This document shows positions 50,887 to 59,987 of a stretch of 64,000 bases of DNA, piece by piece. This stretch comes from Candidatus Poribacteria bacterium (lineage in GTDB: Bacteria > Poribacteria > WGA-4E > PCPOR2b). Made by a program: the position numbers and the translations under genes. How positions within the stretch are numbered: position 1 is the stretch's first letter; every line of letters starts with the position of its first letter. The notes below the pieces were generated by a model. That model did not search any database. It was not told the DNA's origin and worked only from the letters and a program-made list of their open reading frames with translations. The DNA lies in contig PYIZ01000032.1 in NCBI GenBank assembly GCA_003635265.1, forward strand, positions 1-64,000, read 5' to 3'.

Positions 50887-53800
50887 TCTGCTGGTGTTGG
50901 TTGAGCGACTAGACCGCCAACGCCCGGAGCATCTTCCGTCTCGCTCTCTTGGCGTCCACGCTCATGAAATTCACCGCGAATATCGGCACTGAACGTCCGC
51001 CAAATCAACAACTGTTTTCGGACAAGGTTCAAGAAACGACGGTTGACGCGCTTCCATGAAGCGATTTCCCCACTCTCGCGGTGGACATCGAGGTGAATCT
51101 TATACAACTCTTCCTCTTCTCCGCCGACCGGTGAGGTGACAAGCCGAATGGATTGGCTGACCCCGAGATCGTAGGGAGCGAGCCACACCATCATGCTGAT
51201 ATTGTAGGCTTCCTCCTCCTCTTTACCTTCCACTACTACCGGCGTTCGACCAAAGGCGACCTGATCTGTATAGAAGTCGCTTGCGGATTCGTCGGCATGC
51301 GCCTCAAAGTAGTCGCGCATAAAGATATTCAAGCCGAGCGATTCTTCTGCTAGTACTGTGAAGGGGAGATCGAAGTGCCATTCGTCGCCTTCAGGCTCCG
51401 GCAGCTGCCATTTCCGCTCGATGTCAGGCACCGCCATGCGACTCGCTTTAATTGCAGGGTACAATGTACTTCCAATCACGACAATCATTACGATAATGGT
51501 TGCTACCACTGTTGACATTGACGAGTAGTTGAGAGTCAATCCCGCGAGTAAACCGAATTTGACAAGCACAGTTGCGACAGCCTGACCGAGCAGATAACCG
51601 AGCACAGCGCCGACGATCGCATACACACACGCTTCTGCGAGGAACAGGAAGGCGATATGCACAGGGGCAAGTCCGACGGAACTGTAGATGCCGATTTCAC
51701 GGACCCGTTCGTAGACCGCACCGAGCATCGTATTCAGAACAATCAGCGACGCAATTAGGATCGGTATAAACAGATTACCCATACCAGAGAAAGAGGTCAT
51801 TCCGATAGAACTGTAGAGGTAGGTGTCCCGATCTTTTCCAACGAAGAAGTCGAGTGCGATTCGATTCATCAGAGGAGCCATGATTAGGTCCAGTTTGTCT
51901 GCTGCGCTAAAGATTGTTGGATCACCGGGCTGTACTTCCATGTTAACAGCGACCGATCGTAGCGTTCCACCCTGATTCATCACCACATCATACGGAAGGA
52001 TAGCCACAGCGTCAGGAGGCAGATGGATATATTTTTCCAACTCTCCTTCCATAGCTTGGTTCTGTCCCTGTGCACCACCGCCTCGCGCTTCCTGCTGCTG
52101 CATCAGTTGGTAGTCAACCGGTGTCAGTTCCTCACCATCGTTATCCTGTAAATCCTTGAAGCCGATACCGAGGACACCTGTAACGGTGAAATTCGCGCCG
52201 TATACGGATACAGTCGCTTTGCCCATATCCGCTTCGGTGATACCGAGTAGATCCGCCATACCTTTGGGCAAAACGCAAGCATAGGGCCATTGTGTGGGCC
52301 ACTCTGCCTCATCGTCCGGGTGATACCATCGACCATACTGAAGGTAACGATCAATCCCTGTTACACCGGGTTCATTTTGACTCATCCCGACCAGCATAGT
52401 GGCGGAGTAAGTCTTTGGCTGACCGGTTGTGGTATTGACAGGGGGTACAGGATCTTGCAGATTGGGGGTGCGCTCTAACTGCACAAACGACTGATCACCG
52501 GTTCCCGCCGACTGATACCACGCGCGTGGTGCGACGATGTTGTGCACTCGCAATACGGAGTCTTCACCGAGCTCAATCAATGCACCCTGCTGACGTAATT
52601 GGGCTGTGATTTCTTCAATTTCTCGATCTGCCTGCTCTGCTGATTTACCTCGCTGACCCAATCTTTTCTTCAGCAGCAACCGTAGGTCTTTCTCAGGGAT
52701 TTGCGTTTTCCGCAAATCATTTGTGAGTGAGTTGACAACGGGCTCCTCAAGCGGATTCCAATACTGATCTCGGATGAGCATCCCAGTGTACCGCGGCGTT
52801 ACTGAAGGTAGGTTGGTACTGTTAGGGTGCATAAATGTACGCACCGATGTAAAGGAGATGACCGTGAAGGTAAGGATGACCAATGTGCTACAGGTGAGGA
52901 TGGTACGTCCCTTCCGCTTACGCATATTGGAAATCCCCAAGCTGAAAGCGGCAGCGGAGGCAGACAAACGTCCCACATCTGCCTTATACACCTTTGATCC
53001 TTCCTGCTTAATTTTTTCCACCTGTTCCTCAAACTTCCGGACGATAATACTGATCACGATTGCCGTCAATGCAAGGACAACGAACGCAATTAGGATGATA
53101 ACCGGTGTTGTAGTAATCTGGAACGCGGGGTGTACCTGCGCCAAGAAGAAAAAGACAACGAGGAAGATCGCGGCTGTCCCGACAATCTGTTTTTGGACGG
53201 TTGGGAAGGCGAACAGCAGCCGTTCCATGAAATAAGCGAACGGAATCAGAAGCGCGAGATAAAACATCACGCCGTTCACCACGTCATTGCCTGTTTTCTT
53301 CACATCGGGGTAGGCACGGGATTCGTATCCCCAAGCCGCACGAGCGAGTTTGAGTGCCTGCTGATAGTCTTTTTGCGTGAGGGCAGCCTCAGCCTGATTC
53401 AGATGTTCGTTGGCGAATTGGTGGAGCTGATCGAGCCGGTCACTACTGATGCCGAACCGTTTGTACAGACTTGCTCGGTTCTCATCGAGCCACCACATAT
53501 CGCGGACGACAACGTATGGAGTCACGCGAATGCTACCGTTCTCACGAACTACAAATCCTTCTCCGGTATAAAGTGTCGGGTTCTTTGTTCCACTCTTACT
53601 TGCTTTAATCAAGAGCAACCGTTTGCCGATTTGTCCATACGCCATACCAACTTTGATACGACTGTTGGGTTCCGAATAAACGAGCGCGATTGGCTCAGTT
53701 GCCGAGACACCTTCCTGCTGCCACGGCTTCGATACCCCATACTTTTCTGGTGGGCTATCACTTGCAGCATCAAAAACTTCCAGTTCACGCAGCGTCCGTA

Positions 53801-56800
53801 GGTATCGCTGATCCACAAGATCGTAGATAGTGGTGGACACACAGGGGAAAACCACTATCCGGCACCCACGACGGTGGGTGTTAATCGGAATTAGGTTGGG
53901 CAAGAGTTTCGCGCCAAAGTTACCGAGATCTGGTGCATAGACAATATCTCCAGAATCGGGATGGAGGATATAGGCTTCAACCTCCTGCGTTCCTTTGAGG
54001 CGTATGGTGGCGCGTCCCTCCATCGCGAGGCCTGCGACCTCGAAGTTACCTTTATTGTCTCCCATTGCGATGAGATCGCCACGCACGCCCATCATCGTTT
54101 TGTGCTGATTCCGCAAGGCGAGGATAGGATATTCCACCGGCTTGTTTGGAAGTGCACTCTCGCGAGCATCATACTCGACCACATCGCCAAACAGGTTACA
54201 GTAGAAGTTCCCCACCCGCGCGGCGGTGGGCATCTTCGGATCGCGCATCGCTTGGATAAGAACGGCAGCAAGGGTTTTCGCCTGTTTATGCAAAGCACCA
54301 TCTTGGCTCAAATCCATTCGGTCGATTGTATCGAGCGGGGTATCGGTCAACACACGGGCATCGTCGATGGTGGCAAAAGCGATTCCAGTAAAGCCGGTGA
54401 GAGTTGCCACTTCACTATCAAAGGCGATCTTGCCGGGAATATAGGTTTTCCAGATCTTACCGCCACTGGCGGAGATTGCGTTGACAAAGTTGGTCGCACC
54501 GCCAAAACCGGCGATATCAATGAGTGCTTTGATATCATCAACTTCTTCTTGGGTGAATTCGGACGGGTCCTCGTAGCGCAGGGCAAGCATCGCATCCATT
54601 CGATTCAGCAGGCGCACCTTATTCTTGCGGTTCTTCCGCGCCTCACGGATATCGTTTCGGATGAACCGTTCGACCTCCTTACGGATATAGTCCATATCCT
54701 TGAGCATATCCTCGGAAGGTTCGCCCTGATTCCTCATCTGTTCAAACTGCATCTTCATCAATCGAGAGACCCCGGAGAGTCCGACCAATGTTGCGTAATG
54801 TTCGGTGACTAGGCTTTCAAGGCTCTTACCTTCGATGGCTTTTTTCGGATCGATACCAGCTGCAACCGTCCACTGGGTGTTCATCACCGCTTGGCGGATC
54901 TGGTCGTCAGTGAAAGTCCATAGTTTCTGGATCCGCTCACCGAAATCGGCTTGCTCCGCGTATTCCGCAAGTTTATTTCCGATGGAAGCGAACTCACGAC
55001 GGAGGACAAATTCGGGTTGTTGGTCGTAAAACCACCCTTTGTTGAACACGCCGAATTGGTCGTTCTGGCTGGAGAGGTCAATGGAGATAAAGAGGGAGGT
55101 GTAGTAACGGTTGAAGATATCTTGCAGTGCGATTGCTTGTTCGATAGAGCGTATTTTCCGAGTGTATTCTGATTCGCTGATACGTGCAATCTTCTCCACC
55201 CGTTTCTGTAGATTACGGAATCGAGCGTTACGCATCGTCAGCAGGTTATCGCGCAGGAGAATCTTGGTCTCCTCGTCCGGGTCGCGATCGAGACGGTCAA
55301 GGATGTTCAGTAGGTTCTGGAGTTCGACAATATCGTTCTTGGCTCGCCGCTTCACCATCTCTAGTAGATGTTGTTCTTCAAGCTGACCAAAGATCTGCTC
55401 ACGGACAGCCATCGCCCGGTCTGCTGCATCTTCAGGGAGATAGTGGCGGATGACGAGCGCCTCTTCGGCGAGGTAGGGGCGGTTCAGCGACGCATGGCGT
55501 TTGAGGAGAGATTCAATTCGAAAGCGCTCAAGGCGAGCGTTACGCATTGCGGTTTCGAGGATACTCTGTTTGTCTCTCGTGAGGTCATCAACCAAGATTT
55601 GGTCTAGTTCTCGTGAGGTTGCTGTTCCCGTTGTTGGGTCCATCATCTCCAACTTCTGGTGGAGTTGGGTCTGAACAATCTCAAACTGCTTGAGGGTCGC
55701 TGCATTAAGGAAAAGTTTTAACTCATCATCAAAACCTTGCGGGATGTGATCCGGCTTAGCACTCAACTGGGTGATGGCATTTTTGATGCGATCCTCTGCA
55801 TCACTGGTTGAGGGAATGTTTGCGAGCGCCCGTTCAAGGAGTTGTCGTTCTTCTTCAATATAGGCTTCCAGAGATTTTTCAGCGCGATTGACAACCCTAC
55901 GGGCTGACTTGATTCGTTCCAACCCCTTAAAGTCAAGATGGCGATCTAACAACTTCTCTTGGGCATACTGGAGGGTGAATTTCCGTGGATCTTCAAATTC
56001 CCAATCCTGCAAAGCTTCCGACAGTTGCTGCGCGTCTACCTCCAAATGCTGCGGTAGGTCACTTGGCGCAGGTAAATAATGGCTACCATCTTCCCGTTCC
56101 TTAGGTACGAGATAGCTGCTGTCTGGTGTTTGGGCATATTTCCCTTCGATTCGTTTTGCTGCCAAATCTGCTATCAGTTTGTCGATTGCCCATACATCTA
56201 ACCGAGCCATCGGTAAGGCAATCTGTTCAATTAGGGCGCGCTGGGCTTTACGGCATTCCTCCAATGCCTGTGAACGCAATTTTAAGGTGCGCTGAAGCAT
56301 TGAACCGAGGAATTGAGTCGTCTGCAGCGCATCTTTCTTGAACTTTGCAAGGTTCACTTCCAGTCGTGACTTCTCCTCTTCGGTAAATCCTTGTTTTTCC
56401 CGTTTCTTGGTTGTTTCGAGTTTTTTCTTCTCTTTCTCCTTTGCGTCGCGTTGAGCGTTACGCAAGCTATTAATTTTTCCCTTTGTTGATGCGAGATCGG
56501 CGAGGGTTGTTGCTAGGGAATTGACATCTGCTTTGAGTCCATGTACTTCGTGGAAAAAGTCCGGGGGTAGGTCTACTAGCACGTTCCGATCAATCGACAG
56601 CAGCAGCTTGCGCCCTAATTCTTCAAACTCAAAGAGGTCCGTGCTTAAACCGCGGCGCAGCCCGCGCATTGTCGGTGTGCCGGGAGAATCCGCTTCTCGC
56701 CCGACGACATCTTGACCAATCCCTTCCATAAATGCTCGCATACCACCTAGCCCTTGGAAGTGGGCATCTGTTGCGACAAACAGGAGGGATCTGCCCGGAC

Positions 56801-58301
56801 GGAATTCCTCTTGGCTAAAGATACGCGCAAGTTCCAACAGCGTGGCGATGCCACCGGTGGGGTCGGCACCCGGTGCCATTGCAGGAACGACAGACATCGA
56901 GTCGTAATAGCCGGTGATAACGACCAATTCGTCCTTGAGGGTTGGGTCGCCACCTTCGAGGAAACCACGAATGTTCTGTCCGATACGTTGTTCCCAAGTG
57001 ATGGTACTAGTGAGACGTGCATACAGTTTCTGAGGAGACGAGTCCATTTGCATCTCCCCTTCGCCAAGCATTGCCAAGAGCTCATCGGCGTCTTCCTTAG
57101 CAATCCAGAAACGGGGGATATTGGCGGGGACCGTCAGAAATTTGTTCTCAGCCTCACCGCGGATCGTGGTCTCCGGCTCGATGAAGAGGACGGCTTTTGC
57201 GCCAAGCATGGCAGCGTTAATCCATTTAGTGCTGGAGTTAAAGTCAACTAGTGCAACACTGCCTTGGGGGATAAAGATGCTGGATTCATAGGCGGCGACA
57301 AACTCGCCTTCCTCGTCAATTTGCCCATTGTTGTTGTTATCAATACCATCAGTTTCATCGCCGGGGATCTCATCTACAAAGTTGTCGCCGTCGTTGTCGA
57401 TGCCGTCGGTATCCCATTGTAAAATCTCAGTCAGCGGGGGAATCTCACCGTATTCGTCAATCTGTCCGTCTTCATTGTTGTCAATGCCATCTTGTGTCTT
57501 TTGCAGGTGACCGTTAAGAACGTCGTCGGTGATGCTGCCGACACCGATACGGAAACGGTGGGCGAGGTCATCCAGCGTATCGCCCGGTTGAACTTTATGC
57601 CAGAACCCTCCGATATCTTTGCCGTTAAACGAGGAGAGTTCGCCAGCTCCGCCATAAAAGAGGGGTGCGGTCAATCCGCCGGTAGGAATAAAGAGCGAGT
57701 TGCCTTCTACCAGCACTAACTCGCCCGGTTCGTCGATTTCACCATCATCATCGTTGTCGCTGCCATCGGTTGCTTGGTCTCGGAGGTATTGGTTATGGGG
57801 GTCAGCCAAGATAGCGAGCGGGTCAACTTGATAAGATTTGGCGATTCCATCAAAGGTTTCGCCTTGAACGACTACATGAGAGACACCGTTGGGGAGGAAG
57901 GAGGTACGAACAAGATTGGGCCAGATGGACCAGATTCGGTAAGTCTTCAGAAGCGTCTGATCTTCGGAGAGAACTTCTACTTTTCCATCACCGTGATCTA
58001 TTGGAACAGAAACAGGAAACTCACGGCTCTCGACGTTTTGTAAGCCGATTTCGACGAATTGGTCGAAGATGTATTTGCTGCCTGATGCGGCTTCATCGTA
58101 GCCAGTGACGCGGGTGGGAAGATTCGAGAGTCGAGCAATGTCTTTTCGCATTCGACCGATATCAACTTTGTCGCTAATTTTGACTGCAACCTCCGAAAGC
58201 CCGACGGATAGCTGCTCCTCAACAGCAGCATCCGCGTGCGGAGATAGCAGCGCAAGGATGCAGAGCCATAAACTAATGTGATAATATTTCTTGGTGATCA
58301 T
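50883..58301 (-). CDS. Giant fusion: LysM + Ca-binding repeats + split M28-like domain + coiled coil + FtsX/MacB permease
   Basis: A 2,472-residue exported membrane protein. Order: a signal peptide (MITKKYYHISLWLCILALLS); LysM-like repeats at ~142-175 (VVVQGETFDGIAKSYQVDPL) and ~234-265 (KVQPGDTLDDLAHRFRIG); four TSP3-like acidic repeats (DGSDNDDDGEIDE, DGIDNNEDGQIDE and similar) at ~179-332; the first half of an M28 peptidase-like fold at ~455-530 (VVITGYYDSM..., GGIATLLELARIF, FVATDAHFQGLGGM); a ~650-residue Lys/Glu-rich helical insertion; and the second M28 half at ~1240-1350 (ATIDDARVLTDTPLDTIDRM). Three helices lie around 1670-1760. An FtsX/MacB unit follows, with helices near 1800 and at ~2180-2290 (VYERVREIGIYSSVGLAPVH), and then a soluble tail. 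Metal ligands of M28 look degraded (GADPTGG for GADDNGSG), so it is probably a binding module. GGAGG precedes the ATG. Confidence 0.85.
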   Translation of the reverse strand: MITKKYYHISLWLCILALLSPHADAAVEEQLSVGLSEVAVKISDKVDIGRMRKDIARLSNLPTRVTGYDEAASGSKYIFDQFVEIGLQNVESREFPVSVPIDHGDGKVEVLSEDQTLLKTYRIWSIWPNLVRTSFLPNGVSHVVVQGETFDGIAKSYQVDPLAILADPHNQYLRDQATDGSDNDDDGEIDEPGELVLVEGNSLFIPTGGLTAPLFYGGAGELSSFNGKDIGGFWHKVQPGDTLDDLAHRFRIGVGSITDDVLNGHLQKTQDGIDNNEDGQIDEYGEIPPLTEILQWDTDGIDNDGDNFVDEIPGDETDGIDNNNNGQIDEEGEFVAAYESSIFIPQGSVALVDFNSSTKWINAAMLGAKAVLFIEPETTIRGEAENKFLTVPANIPRFWIAKEDADELLAMLGEGEMQMDSSPQKLYARLTSTITWEQRIGQNIRGFLEGGDPTLKDELVVITGYYDSMSVVPAMAPGADPTGGIATLLELARIFSQEEFRPGRSLLFVATDAHFQGLGGMRAFMEGIGQDVVGREADSPGTPTMRGLRRGLSTDLFEFEELGRKLLLSIDRNVLVDLPPDFFHEVHGLKADVNSLATTLADLASTKGKINSLRNAQRDAKEKEKKKLETTKKREKQGFTEEEKSRLEVNLAKFKKDALQTTQFLGSMLQRTLKLRSQALEECRKAQRALIEQIALPMARLDVWAIDKLIADLAAKRIEGKYAQTPDSSYLVPKEREDGSHYLPAPSDLPQHLEVDAQQLSEALQDWEFEDPRKFTLQYAQEKLLDRHLDFKGLERIKSARRVVNRAEKSLEAYIEEERQLLERALANIPSTSDAEDRIKNAITQLSAKPDHIPQGFDDELKLFLNAATLKQFEIVQTQLHQKLEMMDPTTGTATSRELDQILVDDLTRDKQSILETAMRNARLERFRIESLLKRHASLNRPYLAEEALVIRHYLPEDAADRAMAVREQIFGQLEEQHLLEMVKRRAKNDIVELQNLLNILDRLDRDPDEETKILLRDNLLTMRNARFRNLQKRVEKIARISESEYTRKIRSIEQAIALQDIFNRYYTSLFISIDLSSQNDQFGVFNKGWFYDQQPEFVLRREFASIGNKLAEYAEQADFGERIQKLWTFTDDQIRQAVMNTQWTVAAGIDPKKAIEGKSLESLVTEHYATLVGLSGVSRLMKMQFEQMRNQGEPSEDMLKDMDYIRKEVERFIRNDIREARKNRKNKVRLLNRMDAMLALRYEDPSEFTQEEVDDIKALIDIAGFGGATNFVNAISASGGKIWKTYIPGKIAFDSEVATLTGFTGIAFATIDDARVLTDTPLDTIDRMDLSQDGALHKQAKTLAAVLIQAMRDPKMPTAARVGNFYCNLFGDVVEYDARESALPNKPVEYPILALRNQHKTMMGVRGDLIAMGDNKGNFEVAGLAMEGRATIRLKGTQEVEAYILHPDSGDIVYAPDLGNFGAKLLPNLIPINTHRRGCRIVVFPCVSTTIYDLVDQRYLRTLRELEVFDAASDSPPEKYGVSKPWQQEGVSATEPIALVYSEPNSRIKVGMAYGQIGKRLLLIKASKSGTKNPTLYTGEGFVVRENGSIRVTPYVVVRDMWWLDENRASLYKRFGISSDRLDQLHQFANEHLNQAEAALTQKDYQQALKLARAAWGYESRAYPDVKKTGNDVVNGVMFYLALLIPFAYFMERLLFAFPTVQKQIVGTAAIFLVVFFFLAQVHPAFQITTTPVIILIAFVVLALTAIVISIIVRKFEEQVEKIKQEGSKVYKADVGRLSASAAAFSLGISNMRKRKGRTILTCSTLVILTFTVISFTSVRTFMHPNSTNLPSVTPRYTGMLIRDQYWNPLEEPVVNSLTNDLRKTQIPEKDLRLLLKKRLGQRGKSAEQADREIEEITAQLRQQGALIELGEDSVLRVHNIVAPRAWYQSAGTGDQSFVQLERTPNLQDPVPPVNTTTGQPKTYSATMLVGMSQNEPGVTGIDRYLQYGRWYHPDDEAEWPTQWPYACVLPKGMADLLGITEADMGKATVSVYGANFTVTGVLGIGFKDLQDNDGEELTPVDYQLMQQQEARGGGAQGQNQAMEGELEKYIHLPPDAVAILPYDVVMNQGGTLRSVAVNMEVQPGDPTIFSAADKLDLIMAPLMNRIALDFFVGKDRDTYLYSSIGMTSFSGMGNLFIPILIASLIVLNTMLGAVYERVREIGIYSSVGLAPVHIAFLFLAEACVYAIVGAVLGYLLGQAVATVLVKFGLLAGLTLNYSSMSTVVATIIVMIVVIGSTLYPAIKASRMAVPDIERKWQLPEPEGDEWHFDLPFTVLAEESLGLNIFMRDYFEAHADESASDFYTDQVAFGRTPVVVEGKEEEEAYNISMMVWLAPYDLGVSQSIRLVTSPVGGEEEELYKIHLDVHRESGEIASWKRVNRRFLNLVRKQLLIWRTFSADIRGEFHERGRQESETEDAPGVGGLVAQPTPAD

Positions 58302-58370
58302 GGTGATTCCTCCGAATTTTTTTGGTAGGCTGACCGGCGCATAGTATGCTATCGTATTTTAATCTGTCAG

Positions 58371-58399
58371 ATTCTATCATAGTCACAAAGTCTTGTCAA
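58371..58399 (-). promoter_or_regulatory. Strong promoter of the giant-permease operon
   Basis: On the minus strand TTGACA (58394-58399), 17 bases, TAGAAT (58371-58376), about 70 bases before the start of the giant gene. Confidence 0.65.
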
Positions 58400-58506
58400 G
58401 ACGCAAAAACGGATCTAACTTACAAAAGTAAGCATTATGGACGGTATATTATCTCAAAAATTTATGTCCCCTATTGGTGCATCGATTCATTTGTGAAACC
58501 TGATGT

Positions 58507-58520
58507 CCCGATAAATCGGG
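58507..58520. repeat. CCCGAT-AA-ATCGGG palindrome
   Basis: A short perfect hairpin in the 390-base gap between the giant-permease operon and the XRE gene. Relatives are at 31228-31247 and 62698-62738. Nothing else recognisable lies in the gap besides the two promoters. Confidence 0.5.
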
Positions 58521-58571
58521 CCAGGCAGTGAATCGTTTCTACACAAATTTACGTTAATTTTATTTTAGGGC

Positions 58572-58601
58572 TTGCAATAGAACGGCGTAATATGTTAAAA
58601 T
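58572..58601 (+). promoter_or_regulatory. Probable promoter of the XRE-ImmA pair
   Basis: TTGCAA (58572-58577), 18 bases, TAAAAT (58596-58601), within the divergent region shared with the giant-permease promoter. Confidence 0.4.
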
Positions 58602-58692
58602 ACGAATCACAATCGTTAGAAAGTGTAATAAATGTGCTTTTCTGCGATCGTATACCGCTTTTTACTCTAACCCGATAAGGAGGTATGTGATT

Positions 58693-59028
58693 ATGTCTGT
58701 TTCATTACGTATTAAGGGACGTCGTGACAAACTCGGAATGACACAAACACAACTCGCCAAAGCAGCGAAACTGACCCCTGCAGCGATTTCACAGTTTGAG
58801 TCCGGTGCCCGTAAACCTGCATTCGACACGCTTTCAAGCCTCGCTGACGCGCTGAAAGTTACCACGGATTACCTGCTTGGCAAAAAGGCGCACGGCTACG
58901 ATGATCTTTTGGCGGATCCAAAGGTCAGCGTTATGTTTAGAGGCATCATGGAGCTTTCCGAGGAAGATAAAGAAACACTGATCGAGTTCTACCAATTTCT
59001 TAAAGACAAAAATCACAAAAGCGCGAAG
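58693..59028 (+). CDS. XRE-family helix-turn-helix regulator
   Basis: A 112-residue DNA-binding protein. Residues 3-60 are a Cro/CI-type HTH: RIKGRRDKLGMTQTQLAKAA, then KLTPAAISQFESGARKPAFD, ending in LADALKVTTDYLLG. The C-terminal part (SVMFRGIMELSEEDKETLIE) is a short helical region as in small phage-type repressors. The start at 58693 has AAGGAGG nine bases upstream; a GTG six bases earlier is less well placed. The annotated end excludes the stop at 59029-59031. It is divergent from the giant-permease operon and 31 bases ahead of an ImmA/IrrE protease that probably inactivates it. It may control itself, the neighbouring operon or both. Confidence 0.88.
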
Positions 59029-59059
59029 TAGTGCATGATGAAGGATCTACTGTTTAAAC

Positions 59060-59947
59060 ATGAATCAGAGACCTTCCCGAAAAGATCAGACTGCAGAGCA
59101 GGTGTCCTCCAAACCCACTCTGGATCCCGCCGAGGGTGCGCGACAGTTGTTGCGTGAACTAAATGTTCAGAACATCCCGATTCAGCCGCGACATATTGCG
59201 GAACAGCTACAAATCATCGTTTGGGAGCGTGAGATGGAAAGCCAGTACGATGGTTGCTTGATGCGGGTCGGCGACACTTGGGGCATTCTGCTCAACAATC
59301 TGATTCAATCAGAGTCCCGAAAGAACTTTACAATCGCTCACGAATTGGGGCATTACTACTTGGAGAGTGGGCAAACGGAGAGACAAAGTTCCGCTGCAGG
59401 TGAGACAGACAGCGTGGCGGAATTTGTCCCTCAGCACCGTTGTCAGCGCGAGGATTTGCACGGCTTCGACTCGCACCGATTGGAGGAGCAACGTGCCAAT
59501 CAGTTCGCGGTTGAGTTGCTGATGCCCTCTCCCATTTTCCGAGCGGACGCTACAGATCTGCCTGAAATCGGCTTGCCGGCGATTGATACGCTGGCTGCTA
59601 GTTATTCTACCTCTTTGACTAGCACAGCGATCCGGTACACCCGCTTGAGTCCGCATGTCTGTGCGATTGTCCTGTCTGAGCAGGGGCAGATTAAATATTT
59701 TGCGTATTCAGAGCGGTTTCGTCAGAACAGCGATTGCTATCTTGACACAAACAAAGCCCTCCATCCTGACTCGGTTGCCTCGCTGCTTGCCAAGGGCGGA
59801 TCGAAAGAGGTCAAGGAGCATCAGCGGACAGTTCCGTTATCCCATTGGTGCTCGACGCAATCGGATCAACCCCTCGTCGAGCAATCCCGCCGATTACCCC
59901 GCATGAATCAGGTGCTCTCGTTTCTTTGGTTGCCCGACTCTCCTTGA
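59060..59947 (+). CDS. ImmA/IrrE-family metallopeptidase
   Basis: A 295-residue zinc protease of the ImmA/IrrE type. HELGH at 94-98 is the HEXXH motif, within FTIAHELGHYYLE, and the third-ligand helix is EEQRANQFAVELLMP. Relatives cleave XRE-type repressors to switch on genes, for example ImmA-ImmR of ICEBs1 or IrrE-DdrO in Deinococcus. Here it follows an XRE regulator, matching that arrangement. A C-terminal region of ~100 residues (SPHVCAIVLSEQGQIKYFAY...) could sense a signal. No mobile element genes surround the pair, so a stress-response switch is possible. Confidence 0.88.
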   Translation: MNQRPSRKDQTAEQVSSKPTLDPAEGARQLLRELNVQNIPIQPRHIAEQLQIIVWEREMESQYDGCLMRVGDTWGILLNNLIQSESRKNFTIAHELGHYYLESGQTERQSSAAGETDSVAEFVPQHRCQREDLHGFDSHRLEEQRANQFAVELLMPSPIFRADATDLPEIGLPAIDTLAASYSTSLTSTAIRYTRLSPHVCAIVLSEQGQIKYFAYSERFRQNSDCYLDTNKALHPDSVASLLAKGGSKEVKEHQRTVPLSHWCSTQSDQPLVEQSRRLPRMNQVLSFLWLPDSP

Positions 59948-59987
59948 AGTCGTAACGTGACGTGCGGGACAATTAAGGAGATATTCG

